A stretch of DNA of 64,000 bases from Winogradskyella undariae (GTDB taxonomy: Bacteria; Bacteroidota; Bacteroidia; Flavobacteriales; Flavobacteriaceae), in the NCBI RefSeq assembly GCF_013285155.1, contig NZ_JABTEL010000009.1, forward strand, positions 62,001-126,000. The letters run 5' to 3'. A model generated the notes under the pieces. That model was not told the DNA's origin and searched no databases. It saw only the letters and a list, made by a program, of their open reading frames with translations. The position numbers were made by a program, and so were the translations under genes. This document shows, piece by piece, positions 41,654-51,255 of this stretch. Position 1 is the stretch's first letter, and every line of letters begins with the position of its first letter.

Positions 41654-42601
41654 ATGGATTTTACTAACCCTTTAGTATACGGAGTTCCGTGTTTTTTAGG
41701 TCTTATTGCCTTAGAGCTTACATACAGTAAGACTTCAGATGATAAGAAAAACCTTTACAATTGGAAAGATTTAACATCTAGTGTATTACTAGGTTTAGGA
41801 TCTGCAGTACTTGCAGCACTAATAAAGACACTTTCTATAATTACTATTTTTTATTATGCAGATGAATTATTTAACCCATTAGTAAATGGTGTTAGAACTA
41901 ATATTTTTGGATATGAATCGTTTGGCTATGCTTGGTATGTATGGTTGTTATGTATGCTATTAGATGATTTTAGCTACTACTGGTTTCATAGACAAAACCA
42001 TATGGTCCGTTTTTTCTGGGCAGCACACATTGTACATCACTCTTCAGATAATTTTAATTTAGGAACCGCTGTTCGTAACGGTTGGTTTACTCTTTTTTAT
42101 AAACCTTTCTTTTATGTTTGGATTATAATGATTGGTTTTCCGCCAGAAATGCTTGTTGTTTGTTTAGGAATTGAGGCGCTGTGGCAATTTCAATTACATA
42201 CGCAATACATTAAGAAAATGGGCTTTATAGAAAAGATATTAAATACCCACACAATGCACCAAGTACATCATGCTCGTAATTTGGAGTATATGGATAAAAA
42301 TCATGGTGGTTTTCTAAATGTTTTTGATCGAATTTTTGGAACTTGGAAAGAATTAGATGAATCTATTGATATTGAATATGGTGTTTCAACGCCTCCAGAT
42401 TCTTATAATGTGTTTATAATTTTAACCCATGAGTATAAGAACATTTGGGAGGATACTAAGAAATCTAAAAATTGGTATCATAAGTTAATGTATATCTTTG
42501 GACCTCCAGGTTGGAGCCATGATGGAAGCACATTAACAGTCAAGCAAATGAGAAAAGAGCTTGCTGAAGAATCTAAAAAGGGAAATATACAAAGTGCCTA
42601 A
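41654..42601 (+). CDS. Fatty acid hydroxylase/sterol desaturase superfamily protein
   Basis: 315 residues, integral membrane protein with an N-terminal helix, a second at ~45-65 and others in the middle. It holds the histidine-box set of the superfamily: HRQNH, HIVHHSS and HTMHQVHH, which together bind a di-iron centre. Family enzymes hydroxylate or desaturate sterols, sphingolipids or carotenoids; bacterial members often act on fatty acid or hopanoid chains. Substrate unknown. Start chosen as the first ATG with an A-rich stretch before it. Convergent with the SLC13 gene. Confidence 0.88.
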   Translation: MDFTNPLVYGVPCFLGLIALELTYSKTSDDKKNLYNWKDLTSSVLLGLGSAVLAALIKTLSIITIFYYADELFNPLVNGVRTNIFGYESFGYAWYVWLLCMLLDDFSYYWFHRQNHMVRFFWAAHIVHHSSDNFNLGTAVRNGWFTLFYKPFFYVWIIMIGFPPEMLVVCLGIEALWQFQLHTQYIKKMGFIEKILNTHTMHQVHHARNLEYMDKNHGGFLNVFDRIFGTWKELDESIDIEYGVSTPPDSYNVFIILTHEYKNIWEDTKKSKNWYHKLMYIFGPPGWSHDGSTLTVKQMRKELAEESKKGNIQSA

Positions 42602-42608
42602 ATCTATG

Positions 42609-44423
42609 TTATAAGTTTATTGATAGAAGTAGAGTTCCTACAACCCATAATGTAGTAGATAAGATACCTCCAATAATTAGGAAGTGTTTAAATTTATAAG
42701 CTCCAGTTCCATATATAAGTGTATTAGTTTGATAACCTACAGGTGTGAAAAAACTAAAATTTGCACCAAACATTACGGCGAGTAAGAAAGATTTTACGTC
42801 TAAATTTAATCCGCTTGCGACTGCAATAGCAATAGGTGCCATAATAATTGCAGTTGCATTGTTAGATATAACTCCTGATAATAGTATTGTGATTCCAAAA
42901 AGTAATCCTAAAACTACTATTGGATTTTGATTACTCATTAAGGTTAATAAATGTTCTGATAACCAAATATCTGCACCACTATTAGTCATGGCAGTTCCTA
43001 GAGGAATCATGCCAGCAAGTAAGAATATAATCTGCCAATTTACTTTTTGATAAACGCTTTCAAGTTTAATACTATTAGTTAAAAGCATCATAGCAACACC
43101 AGCTAAAGAAGCTGTTAATATGGTTAGTACACTTGTTGCTGCTAATGCAATCACTCCAAGTAGTATTAATAAGGCTACAGTTGTTTTAGACTTAGCAATA
43201 TTGGGTTTAAATTCATGTTCATTTAATATCGCTATATTTTCAATATTATATAGATCAGAAATCTTATGTTCTTGCATCTCTAATAAAACACGATCACCAG
43301 GCTTTAGGTTGATGTCTTCTATGTTTTTTCGTAATAAACGCTCTTTTGTATTTCTTAAATTTCTTCGCTTTTTAATGGCAATAGGGAATGCTCCTTCAAA
43401 AGAAATCCTTCTCAAGTCTTTTAAGGTTTTACCAATTAGGTTAGAGCCAGGTAGAATAAGTGTTTCTATGTAGGTTACATCATTTTTTTCTGTGTCATTA
43501 TCTATTGTATTAACGTTTTCTAATTGTTGCTTTTGTCGTTTTTCATTCAGGACAAATCCATTTTTTTTAAGAATAGATTGAAAGTTCTCCAAATTACTCA
43601 TTAACACTAAATTATCTTTAGCTTTTAATTTTATGTATTTACCAGGATCATTAATCACTTGCTGATCTCTAATTAATTTAAGGATTTTAGAATCTTCTTG
43701 ATTTAGAAATTCTATGTCTCCAAATTTTTCTCCAAGTAAAGGAGAATCTTCAGTTACTTTAATAGTAAAAACATAAGAATCTATATGATAATCCGTGTTT
43801 AGATTGTTCTTTTTATTCTTTGGTAAGAAGCGAGAGGCAATGGTCATTATAACCAGGCCAATAGCTAAAAATATAAGACCGTACCATGAGAATTCAAAAA
43901 AGGTAAAAGATTCAACACCTTGTTTTTTCGCAATTGCGTTAACGATAAGGTTGGTTGATGTTCCCATAAGTGTGCAACTACCTCCTAAAATTCCAGCAAA
44001 AGATATTGGCATTAATAATCGAGAAGAAGAGAATCCACATTTTTCGGATAGTCTTGTAATTATTTTAATAAAAATAATAACGACAGCTGTAGTGCTAATA
44101 AAAGCAGATATACTCGCTGAAATAAGCATAAATGTTGGAGTTAATAAAATGAGAGGTAATATCTTTAGTTTTTTAATACCATCAGAAAGTAATTGAATCA
44201 CTCCATTTTCTTCAAGACCAACAGCAAGTATCATTAAAGCTAAAACGGTAACTGTTGCAGGGTTTGCAAAGCCGCTGATAGCTTCTTCTGGAGTTGTTAA
44301 TTGAAGCAATACCAAAGCAACTATTATAAAAAAGGCAATTTTATCTACAGGAAAAAACTCCGTGATAAATAAGATAATACTTATCCCTATTATAATAAAG
44401 ACTAAAATTATTGAAAGCTCCAT
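42609..44423 (-). CDS. SLC13/DASS-type anion transporter with two RCK_C domains
   Basis: 604 residues. The first ~200 residues and the last ~200 form the CitT/DASS-like membrane part (many hydrophobic helices, with SISAFISTTAVV and the NNATAIIMAPIAIA loop near the C-terminus). Between them lie two TrkA_C/RCK_C-like soluble domains (KVTEDSPLLGEKFGDI at ~215 and LPGSNLIGKTLKDLRR at ~325). This arrangement is typical of YbhI/SdcS-like carriers for sulfate, dicarboxylates or citrate. Stop codon lies 8 nt past the end of the hydroxylase gene on the other strand. Confidence 0.85.
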   Translation of the reverse strand: MELSIILVFIIIGISIILFITEFFPVDKIAFFIIVALVLLQLTTPEEAISGFANPATVTVLALMILAVGLEENGVIQLLSDGIKKLKILPLILLTPTFMLISASISAFISTTAVVIIFIKIITRLSEKCGFSSSRLLMPISFAGILGGSCTLMGTSTNLIVNAIAKKQGVESFTFFEFSWYGLIFLAIGLVIMTIASRFLPKNKKNNLNTDYHIDSYVFTIKVTEDSPLLGEKFGDIEFLNQEDSKILKLIRDQQVINDPGKYIKLKAKDNLVLMSNLENFQSILKKNGFVLNEKRQKQQLENVNTIDNDTEKNDVTYIETLILPGSNLIGKTLKDLRRISFEGAFPIAIKKRRNLRNTKERLLRKNIEDINLKPGDRVLLEMQEHKISDLYNIENIAILNEHEFKPNIAKSKTTVALLILLGVIALAATSVLTILTASLAGVAMMLLTNSIKLESVYQKVNWQIIFLLAGMIPLGTAMTNSGADIWLSEHLLTLMSNQNPIVVLGLLFGITILLSGVISNNATAIIMAPIAIAVASGLNLDVKSFLLAVMFGANFSFFTPVGYQTNTLIYGTGAYKFKHFLIIGGILSTTLWVVGTLLLSINL

Positions 44424-44622
44424 AGATTTTAATGCCAGAATTTAAATTTAGTGACAGAAGAAATAGAAGAGGTGCTCATTAAGATATTTAATTGCTTTGA
44501 TTACAAATCGAACATTTTTAATTCTTTTTAGATTAGTTTAAGCCGTATATGAGTTAATGAAGCTCGGTTCAATTAGAGATCTTTGTTTTTTAATCTAAAC
44601 CATCTAAAATTTTCGATTTCGT

Positions 44623-45501
44623 ATGACTAAATTGAGTTTTAACCACCGACTAATTAAAACAATGGCTTTCATTGTTCTTTCATTTTTTACAATATCTACA
44701 GTACAATCACAAGCATATACCAAGCAAGAATTAGAGGATTCCTTGGCTACACAACCTTATTTTTCAATACACAAGGATAATTTCTTTGTTACTGGTGTTC
44801 CTACAAATAAGACAATAAATAGTTCTACGGCGAATGCTAAATATCAAATTAGTTTTAAACAGATATTAACTCGAAGTAAATTGCCGTTAGATACCTATTT
44901 GTATATGACATATACTCAAAAAGCATTTTGGAATATTTATAAAGAATCATTTCCGTTTAATGATATAAATTTTAATCCATCGATTGCTTTAGGTAAAGTT
45001 TTTTACGATAAAAATGAACGCTTAAAAGGAATAGGTACTTTAGCTTTTGAGCACGAATCTAATGGTAGAGATAGCTTAGCTTCTCGAAGTTGGAATCGTA
45101 TAAGTTTAGAATATACCACAGGAATTTCTAAAAATACAGTCGCTAGTTTTAAAGCATGGGTGCCATTTTCTCATAAAGAAGGAAACCCAGACCTTTTAGA
45201 ATATGTTGGATTAGGAGAAGTAAATATCTCGCATACTTATCAGCCCGATAAGTTAATTTTTGATTTAAGATTGCGAAAAGGTTTAAATTTTGAAGCCAAA
45301 GGTTCGGTTAGAGCAAGAGTTTATTATAATCCATTTGGTAACAATATCTCTAATCAATACTTAATGTTAGAATGGTATGTTGGGCAAGCTGAAGGGTTGT
45401 TAAATTATGAACAATCACAAAGTATGATTAGGGTTGGTTATGTGATTAGAACCAATGAATTTAAGTGGTTTAACGGTAAAAGTAAAAAGACTATAAATTA
45501 A
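44623..45501 (+). CDS. pldA: Outer membrane phospholipase A (PldA/OMPLA)
   Basis: 292 residues with a signal peptide (cut near residue 30). The catalytic triad positions match E. coli OMPLA (H142, S144, N156) in spacing: H144-E-S146-N-G-R-D in FEHESNGRDS and N158 in RSWNR. The remainder is a 12-strand beta-barrel with a final aromatic strand. OMPLA hydrolyses acyl chains from phospholipids in the outer leaflet when the outer membrane is disturbed, as dimer with Ca2+. The 3' end overlaps the convergent gene by four bases. Confidence 0.88.
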   Translation: MTKLSFNHRLIKTMAFIVLSFFTISTVQSQAYTKQELEDSLATQPYFSIHKDNFFVTGVPTNKTINSSTANAKYQISFKQILTRSKLPLDTYLYMTYTQKAFWNIYKESFPFNDINFNPSIALGKVFYDKNERLKGIGTLAFEHESNGRDSLASRSWNRISLEYTTGISKNTVASFKAWVPFSHKEGNPDLLEYVGLGEVNISHTYQPDKLIFDLRLRKGLNFEAKGSVRARVYYNPFGNNISNQYLMLEWYVGQAEGLLNYEQSQSMIRVGYVIRTNEFKWFNGKSKKTIN

Positions 45502-46496
45502 TTTCCTTTAACCCGTTTCCATAAATCTGATATTAATTTTTTGCCGTCTCGTTGTGTTTTTTCCTGTTCAATAAAGTTAATATTTCCTGCGGTATCTGTA
45601 TCAATCAAATATTTAAAAACAAAATTTTGAGATTGAGGTTCCGTACTTAATAACCCAAATCGTAGATCATTATAATATAATTTATTTTCAGATTTAGTAA
45701 TCGTATACCAACCTTCAGAAATCGCAATCATGCGTTTTACCTTTTCATTATTGATTAAATCTCCTAATAATTCGTGATTTTTAGGATAGGTTTCAAAGGA
45801 GATAGGTTTAGTGTCAAAAAAGGAATAAGTTCCTAATAAATAGTTGTTTTCGGTTTCAACATTCGCATTCCATAGAATGGTATTTAGTGCAGATGGTCTG
45901 GTGTCTATTTGTTTATAATTGATATTTTGATTTAATAATGCATCTTCAAACTGATTTATAGCCAAGTCTTTTAAAATAAAAGTGAATGCTAAATATGCCG
46001 TACTTAAAGTAAGACCAATTCCGTTGTATAAACGCCTTTTTTCTGAAGTTCGTTTTTGAAACATTGTTAGAATTAAGAACACTAAAAACGGGACAGTATA
46101 CAAAGGATCAATTACAAAAATAGTTTTAAATGCGAGTCTTAAATCTAAAGGCCAAAAGAATTGTGTTCCCCAAGTGGTATGTGCATCTAGCATTGGGTGT
46201 GTTATTAAAGCCCAAAAGAATAACCAAGACCAACCTTTAAAATCTTTATATTTTTCATAGCGTGAAACGATCCAACCAAATATTGGAGCAAAAATCACAG
46301 AAAATAAAATTGAATGTGTAAATCCACGGTGTATTGCCAAAGCAGAAACTGTATCTGTAAAGTGAGAAGCAAATACATCTAAATCTGGAATTGTACCTGC
46401 AATAGCTCCATATAAAATGGCTTTATTACCTACTTTTCTTCCTAAAACAACTTCTCCTACAGCTGCTCCTAATACGATTTGTGTGAGTGAATCCAT
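45498..46496 (-). CDS. DUF457/YbcI-type membrane-bound metal-dependent hydrolase
   Basis: 332 residues. The N-terminal half carries the motifs of the YbcI/YdjM family: DSLTQIVLGAAVGEVVLG, then GTIPDLDVF, HRGFTHS with a His pair, and HPMLDAHTTWGTQ; four or more transmembrane helices follow (WLFFWALIT, then VFLILTM). The family is described as LexA-regulated membrane metal-dependent hydrolases; the activity is not established. The C-terminal third is soluble. It overlaps the 3' end of pldA on the opposite strand. Confidence 0.82.
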   Translation of the reverse strand: MDSLTQIVLGAAVGEVVLGRKVGNKAILYGAIAGTIPDLDVFASHFTDTVSALAIHRGFTHSILFSVIFAPIFGWIVSRYEKYKDFKGWSWLFFWALITHPMLDAHTTWGTQFFWPLDLRLAFKTIFVIDPLYTVPFLVFLILTMFQKRTSEKRRLYNGIGLTLSTAYLAFTFILKDLAINQFEDALLNQNINYKQIDTRPSALNTILWNANVETENNYLLGTYSFFDTKPISFETYPKNHELLGDLINNEKVKRMIAISEGWYTITKSENKLYYNDLRFGLLSTEPQSQNFVFKYLIDTDTAGNINFIEQEKTQRDGKKLISDLWKRVKGN

Positions 46497-46643
46497 AATG
46501 TTTTCAAAGATAATCTTTAGTATTAAAGTATGCTATAGAAGTTTGTTATATAGTTAAGATTGTATTAAAGTGGTCATTTGTAATTATCCAATAAAAATGT
46601 AAGCAGATGTATAAAATGTAGCTTTTTAGAGAGGGTAATTACT

Positions 46644-46687
46644 GTAACATAAGTTGCTTAACTTAAAGTTTAAAGTTTGTAACTTTA
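46644..46687 (+). promoter_or_regulatory. GTAAC-N4-GTTAC-type operator plus -7 box before cytochrome c gene
   Basis: GTAACATAAGTTGC (46644-46657, one mismatch to GTAAC-N4-GTTAC), 22-nt spacer, -7 box TAACTTTA (46680-46687, one mismatch). The same spacing of 22 recurs before cydA and before the efflux operon. The 14-bp palindrome resembles Crp/Fnr-family sites in layout (N4 between half-sites, centre near -41). Confidence 0.6.
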
Positions 46688-46705
46688 TTTAAATTTCTTC
46701 GTAAA

Positions 46706-47710
46706 ATGAAAAATAGTATTTTAATACTTGTTTTAGTCCTTGTTTCTGTGAGTTGTAATTCTAATAAAAAAGAAGAAAATTCATATAGCAAGGTTAATAA
46801 AATTGAATCAGATCACCCAGGTAAAAAATTAATGGAGACCAATTGTTATGTCTGTCACAGTTCTACAGCTAGTGAAACAGATAGAATAGGACCACCGATG
46901 ATAGCCATAAAAAGACGTTATTTAAGAAATGAAATGACTAAGGAACAATTTACAGCTTCAATGCAAGCTTGGATTAAAAATCCTTTAGAAGAAAACGCAA
47001 AAATGCTAGGTGCAGTTAAAAGATATGGGGTTATGCCTAAACAGCATTTTCCTGAAGAAACTATCGCTGAAATTTCAGAATATATGTTTGATTTTGAAAT
47101 AGATCAACCCGAATGGTTTGAAGAACATTACAATAAAGGAAATAGAAATCAAAAGGGGAGAGGAATGAGTAATGGACAAGGAAATAAGAAGGGAATGCAA
47201 CAAGCTCAATCTAATTTTGAAGATTTACCATATGGCGAACGTGGTTTAAAATATGCTTTAGCAACAAAGGCTGTTTTAGGTAAAAACTTAATGGGAACCA
47301 TTCAGAAAAAAGGAGTGTTAGAAGCATTAGCTTTTTGTAATGCACAAGCATATCCTTTAACAGATAGCATGGCGGTTGTGCATAATGCAAGTATTAAACG
47401 TGTGACAGATCAACCAAGAAATCCAAAGAATAAAGCAAATGCAGAAGAATTAGTTTATATTAACACCTTTAAAAGCATGGTTGCTAGTAACAAAGAAGTA
47501 GAACCAATTGTAAAAGAATTAGAAAATAAAGTAAGGGTTTACTACCCAATTACGACAAATGCCATGTGTCTGCAATGTCACGGAAAACCAAATGAAACCA
47601 TAGAAAAATCAACATTAACAAAAATCAAGAGTTTATACCCTACGGATAAAGCTATTGGTTATAATGTAAATGAAGTTAGAGGAATTTGGAGTATTAATTT
47701 CGATAAATAA
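46706..47710 (+). CDS. Dihaem cytochrome c lipoprotein with DUF3365 domain
   Basis: 334 residues. A lipoprotein signal (hydrophobic stretch then SVSC17) places it in a membrane facing the periplasm. Two haem-binding motifs are visible: C47-Y-V-C50-H51 in the N-terminal cytochrome c domain, with MPKQH as a likely Met region, and a second CLQCH near residue 290 in a DUF3365/Tll0287-like C-terminal domain. The middle (~135-165) is a low-complexity Gly/Asn/Lys/Gln linker. It may carry electrons to oxidases such as the bd or other terminal oxidases. Thioredoxin follows 13 nt after the stop. Confidence 0.82.
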   Translation: MKNSILILVLVLVSVSCNSNKKEENSYSKVNKIESDHPGKKLMETNCYVCHSSTASETDRIGPPMIAIKRRYLRNEMTKEQFTASMQAWIKNPLEENAKMLGAVKRYGVMPKQHFPEETIAEISEYMFDFEIDQPEWFEEHYNKGNRNQKGRGMSNGQGNKKGMQQAQSNFEDLPYGERGLKYALATKAVLGKNLMGTIQKKGVLEALAFCNAQAYPLTDSMAVVHNASIKRVTDQPRNPKNKANAEELVYINTFKSMVASNKEVEPIVKELENKVRVYYPITTNAMCLQCHGKPNETIEKSTLTKIKSLYPTDKAIGYNVNEVRGIWSINFDK

Positions 47711-47723
47711 ATTCAAGTCAGGT

Positions 47724-48020
47724 ATGAGTAAATTTTCAGAAATAATAAATCAAGATAAAGCTGTTTTAGTCGACTTTTTTGCAGAATGGTGCGGCCCTTG
47801 CAAAATGATGAGTCCTATTTTAAAGCAAGTTAAAGACGATTTAAGTGATGGTGTTTCCATTATAAAAATAGATGTCGATAAAAACCAAGCTTTAGCAGCT
47901 AAATATCAAGTTAGAGGTGTGCCAACACTAATGTTGTTTAAAAATGGAAAACAAGTTTGGAGACAATCTGGAGTGCTTCAAAAGAATGAGATAATTGATG
48001 TTATTCGTTCTAAAAATTAA
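47724..48020 (+). CDS. trxA: Thioredoxin
   Basis: 98 residues from the ATG at 47724; an in-frame ATG at 47670 would overlap the cytochrome gene. WCGPC active site (C23/C26), a cis-Pro in GVPTLMLF, and the common VLVDFFAEWCGPCKM fold start. The protein lacks a signal, so it acts in the cytoplasm as disulfide reductase, probably as a substrate of thioredoxin reductase. It is cotranscribed with the cytochrome and the methyltransferase genes. Confidence 0.92.
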   Translation: MSKFSEIINQDKAVLVDFFAEWCGPCKMMSPILKQVKDDLSDGVSIIKIDVDKNQALAAKYQVRGVPTLMLFKNGKQVWRQSGVLQKNEIIDVIRSKN

Positions 48021-48050
48021 GATCATAAAGACAAGATAATTGATGTCAAT

Positions 48051-48656
48051 ATGAAAAACAACCCAGCAGATTTTTGGAACGATCGTTTTAATAACGAAGA
48101 ATTTGTTTATGGTACACAACCTAATGTCTTTTTTAAAGAAGCGCTAGATAAGTTAAAAGCAGGAACGCTTCTTTTGCCAGCAGAAGGAGAAGGTCGTAAC
48201 GCTGTTTATGCCGCTACAAATAATTGGAATGTTTCTGCTTTTGATATCAGTAAAAGCGGAAAAGAAAAAGCATTGCTTTTGTCTAAACAAAATAATGTTT
48301 CAATAGCTTATGATGTCGTTGGCGTATTAGATTATACAAGCGATAAACAATTTGATGTTATAGGTTTATGTTATACGCATTTCCCTATAGATATTCGTAA
48401 ACAAGCAAACCAACACCTATTAAAATTTCTTAAAAAAGGAGGTATAGTTATTTTTGAAGCTTTCTCTAAAGCGCAATTAAAAAATAATTCTGGTGGTCCT
48501 AAAAACGAAGCAATGTTATTTTCTATAGAAGAGATAAAACAAGAGTTTAAAGGTTTAGAATTTAAATTTTTGGAAGAAAAAATAGTAGAACTCTCAGAAG
48601 GTGAATTTCATAAAGGAAACGCAGACGTTATTCGGTTTATAGGTGTAAAACTATAA
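48051..48656 (+). CDS. SAM-dependent methyltransferase, TehB/TPMT-like
   Basis: 201 residues, Rossmann-type methyltransferase. The start NPADFWNDRFNNEEFVYGTQP with the following LLPAEGEGRNAVYAA (motif I, Gly-rich) matches the class that includes TehB and thiopurine methyltransferase-like proteins. Then come FDIS (ribose-binding Asp), FDVIGLCYTHFP and GGIVIFEAFS. The ATG is 31 nt after thioredoxin. Substrate uncertain; detoxification of a metalloid or sulfur compound is the usual guess. Confidence 0.82.
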   Translation: MKNNPADFWNDRFNNEEFVYGTQPNVFFKEALDKLKAGTLLLPAEGEGRNAVYAATNNWNVSAFDISKSGKEKALLLSKQNNVSIAYDVVGVLDYTSDKQFDVIGLCYTHFPIDIRKQANQHLLKFLKKGGIVIFEAFSKAQLKNNSGGPKNEAMLFSIEEIKQEFKGLEFKFLEEKIVELSEGEFHKGNADVIRFIGVKL

Positions 48657-48768
48657 ATGTATTTATACTGTGATGAGTGCTTTATATTATTGTGTTTTAG
48701 ATTTAGTTATTAGACTTAATACCAAATATCTTTCCGTTGTAATTTTAACTAAATAGAACTTAAAAATT

Positions 48769-48812
48769 GTAACAAATGTAACGTAGCAAAACTTTCAAAA
48801 AGCATAACTTTG
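48769..48812 (+). promoter_or_regulatory. GTAAC-N4-GTAAC operator plus -7 box before cydAB
   Basis: GTAACAAATGTAAC (48769-48782) is one base from GTAAC-N4-GTTAC; then 22-nt spacer and TAACTTTG (48805-48812), a full TAnnTTTG match. The ATG of cydA follows after 20 nt. A redox-sensing Crp/Fnr-type activator is the simplest reading, as bd oxidases are commonly induced at low oxygen. Confidence 0.65.
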
Positions 48813-48832
48813 TATTATCCAAAATAAAGTTT

Positions 48833-50164
48833 ATGGAAGACATGATTTTTTACGATAGATTGCAATTTGCATTTACTATCACATTTCACTACATATTTCC
48901 ACAATTAACCATGGGATTATCCTTAATGATAGTCTATTTCAAATGGAAATACCTCAGAAATAAAATTGAAAAATATAACAATGCAGCAAAGTTTTTTATG
49001 AAAATCTTTGCCATTAATTTTACAATGGGTGTCGTTACAGGGATTCCAATGGAATTTCAATTTGGTACCAATTGGGCAAAGTTCTCTGAATTAACAGGTG
49101 GTATTATAGGTCAGACCTTAGCCATGGAAGGTATGTTTTCTTTCTTTTTAGAATCCTCATTTTTAGCGCTATTTATTTTTGGTGAGAAATTAATGGGACA
49201 AAAACTACATTTCTTAACTGGTTTTTTAGTCTTTTTAGGTTCTTGGGCAAGTGGTTGGTTTATTTTAGCCACCAATGCTTGGATGCAACATCCTGTAGGT
49301 TATGAAATCTTAGATAATGGAAAATTTGTATTAGACAATTTTTCAGAGCTTTTTACTAATCCTTGGTTACTACCAGCGTTCCTACACAATCAAATGGCAT
49401 CTGTTGTAACTTCAGCTTTTGTAATGGCAAGTATTGGAGCTTTTTATATTTTAAGAGATAAACATTCAGAATACGGAAGATTATTTTTAAAAACAGGTGT
49501 TGTTTTTGGATTAATATCTAGTGTTTTAGTAGCTTTTCCTACAGGAGATTGGAACGCTAAAAACGTAGCAAAACATCAGCCAGGAGCTTTTGCAGCAATG
49601 GAAGGTATTTTTGAAACTGAAGATGCTGGTGCAGAAATAGTACTTATTGGTCAACCCAATATGGTAAAGAAAAAATTAGACAATAAAATTGCCGTTCCTA
49701 ATATCTTAAGCTTTTTAACCTATCAAGAATGGCATAAACAGATTCCAGGAATGGATCAATTTGAAGAAGAAGAATTACCAGATAATATTCCTGCGCTGTA
49801 TTATTCTTATCATATAATGGTCGGTTTAGGAACTATTTTTATAGGGGTCATGGCTTTAGCGCTTTTCTTTTTATGGCGTAAAAAATTGTACAACATGAAG
49901 TCTTTACTTTGGACCATCATGTTTTTGGTACCGTTTCCTTACATCGCAAACATTACCGGTTGGTATACTGCAGAATTAGGAAGACAGCCTTATTTAGTTT
50001 ACGGTCTATTAAAAACAAGCGATGGTATTTCACCAACGGTTTCATCTGGGAATACCTTATTTACTTTACTCGGTTTTGTTGCTTTATATATGCTTTTAGG
50101 ATTGTTATTTTTAGTCTTAGTTGGTAAAACTATTAACCACGGTCCAACACCTCAAAAACATTAA
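48833..50164 (+). CDS. cydA: Cytochrome bd ubiquinol oxidase subunit I
   Basis: 443 residues, a short-Q-loop type. H19 (the haem b595 ligand) is placed as in E. coli in FTITFHYIFP; a second His lies in LLPAFLHNQ near residue 185; the GRQPY signature of the C-terminal half is present. Multiple transmembrane helices (about nine). With CydB it reduces O2 to water using quinol and contributes to proton motive force at low oxygen. The next gene begins two bases after the stop. Confidence 0.95.
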   Translation: MEDMIFYDRLQFAFTITFHYIFPQLTMGLSLMIVYFKWKYLRNKIEKYNNAAKFFMKIFAINFTMGVVTGIPMEFQFGTNWAKFSELTGGIIGQTLAMEGMFSFFLESSFLALFIFGEKLMGQKLHFLTGFLVFLGSWASGWFILATNAWMQHPVGYEILDNGKFVLDNFSELFTNPWLLPAFLHNQMASVVTSAFVMASIGAFYILRDKHSEYGRLFLKTGVVFGLISSVLVAFPTGDWNAKNVAKHQPGAFAAMEGIFETEDAGAEIVLIGQPNMVKKKLDNKIAVPNILSFLTYQEWHKQIPGMDQFEEEELPDNIPALYYSYHIMVGLGTIFIGVMALALFFLWRKKLYNMKSLLWTIMFLVPFPYIANITGWYTAELGRQPYLVYGLLKTSDGISPTVSSGNTLFTLLGFVALYMLLGLLFLVLVGKTINHGPTPQKH

Positions 50165-50166
50165 TT

Positions 50167-51240
50167 ATGGAAATATTTTGGTACATAGCAATAGGAATTG
50201 TCCTAACCGTGTTTTTTATTTTAGACGGTTATGATTTTGGTGCGGGAATTATTCATTTATTTTTTGCGAAGGAAGAAAAAGATAAAGAAGTCATTACAAA
50301 ATCTGCAGGCTTATTTTGGGATTCTAACGAAGTTTGGTTAGTGGCTGCAGGAGGTATGCTTTTTATGGCGTTCCCAACATTTTATGCCTCTGTTTTTAGT
50401 GGATTTTATTTGCCACTAATAATTGTGTTATGGTTAATTATTTTTAGAGCCATCGGATTAGAGTTTAGAGGGCAATTTAAATATCAAATGTGGAAAGATA
50501 TTTGGGATAAATCCTTTGGTGTTTCTAGTTTGTTATTAGCGTTGTTTTTCGGAATCGCTTTAGGTAATATCGTTAGAGGAGTAAACCTAGGAAGTGTAGA
50601 AAATGGCGTGTCTGCTCACGAAGGGCATTATTTCTTCTTACCGTTATGGGACAGTAGTTTTAGTCCATTAACAGACCATCCAGGAGTTATCGATTGGTTT
50701 ACTATAATAATTGGTTTAATAGCTGTAGTTACTTTAGCAATTCATGGTGCCAATTGGATCATTCTAAAAACCAATTCCTCTATAAATAAGAAACTCAAAG
50801 GTGTTATTTTTAAATTAAACATCGCTTTAGCAGCTCTTACCATTTTTTCTTTAGTTGTATGGCAAAACGTGAACTCCAATTCATTAGATAATTTTATTCA
50901 TAAGCCTTATTTAATGTTATTTCCTATCATTTATTTAACAGGATTGATAGGATTATTTTTTGTTAAAAAAATTAAAAAGAATAGTCATGCTTTTTTGTTG
51001 TCAACTTTGTTGATTTTAGGTGGAATTACCTCTTCATTGGCATCTTTATTTCCAGTAATATTACCTTCAATTAATAATAAGCATGAGGATTTAACCATTT
51101 ATAATACGTCTGCATCAGAATATGGGTTGTCTGTAGCTTTAATTTGGGGGATTATAGGCTTTGCCTTGATTGTTGTTTACTTTATTATTCAAAAAAGATT
51201 AATGAGCGGAAAAATTGACAACATGGATTATGGCCATTAG
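50167..51240 (+). CDS. cydB: Cytochrome bd ubiquinol oxidase subunit II
   Basis: 357 residues, integral membrane protein with about eight helices. The N-terminal VLTVFFILDGYDFGAGIIH is the conserved CydB start. The stop at 51240 is 15 nt before the next small membrane gene. No CydC/D or CydX gene is visible in the window. Confidence 0.95.
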   Translation: MEIFWYIAIGIVLTVFFILDGYDFGAGIIHLFFAKEEKDKEVITKSAGLFWDSNEVWLVAAGGMLFMAFPTFYASVFSGFYLPLIIVLWLIIFRAIGLEFRGQFKYQMWKDIWDKSFGVSSLLLALFFGIALGNIVRGVNLGSVENGVSAHEGHYFFLPLWDSSFSPLTDHPGVIDWFTIIIGLIAVVTLAIHGANWIILKTNSSINKKLKGVIFKLNIALAALTIFSLVVWQNVNSNSLDNFIHKPYLMLFPIIYLTGLIGLFFVKKIKKNSHAFLLSTLLILGGITSSLASLFPVILPSINNKHEDLTIYNTSASEYGLSVALIWGIIGFALIVVYFIIQKRLMSGKIDNMDYGH

Positions 51241-51255
51241 AATATTCATAATATT

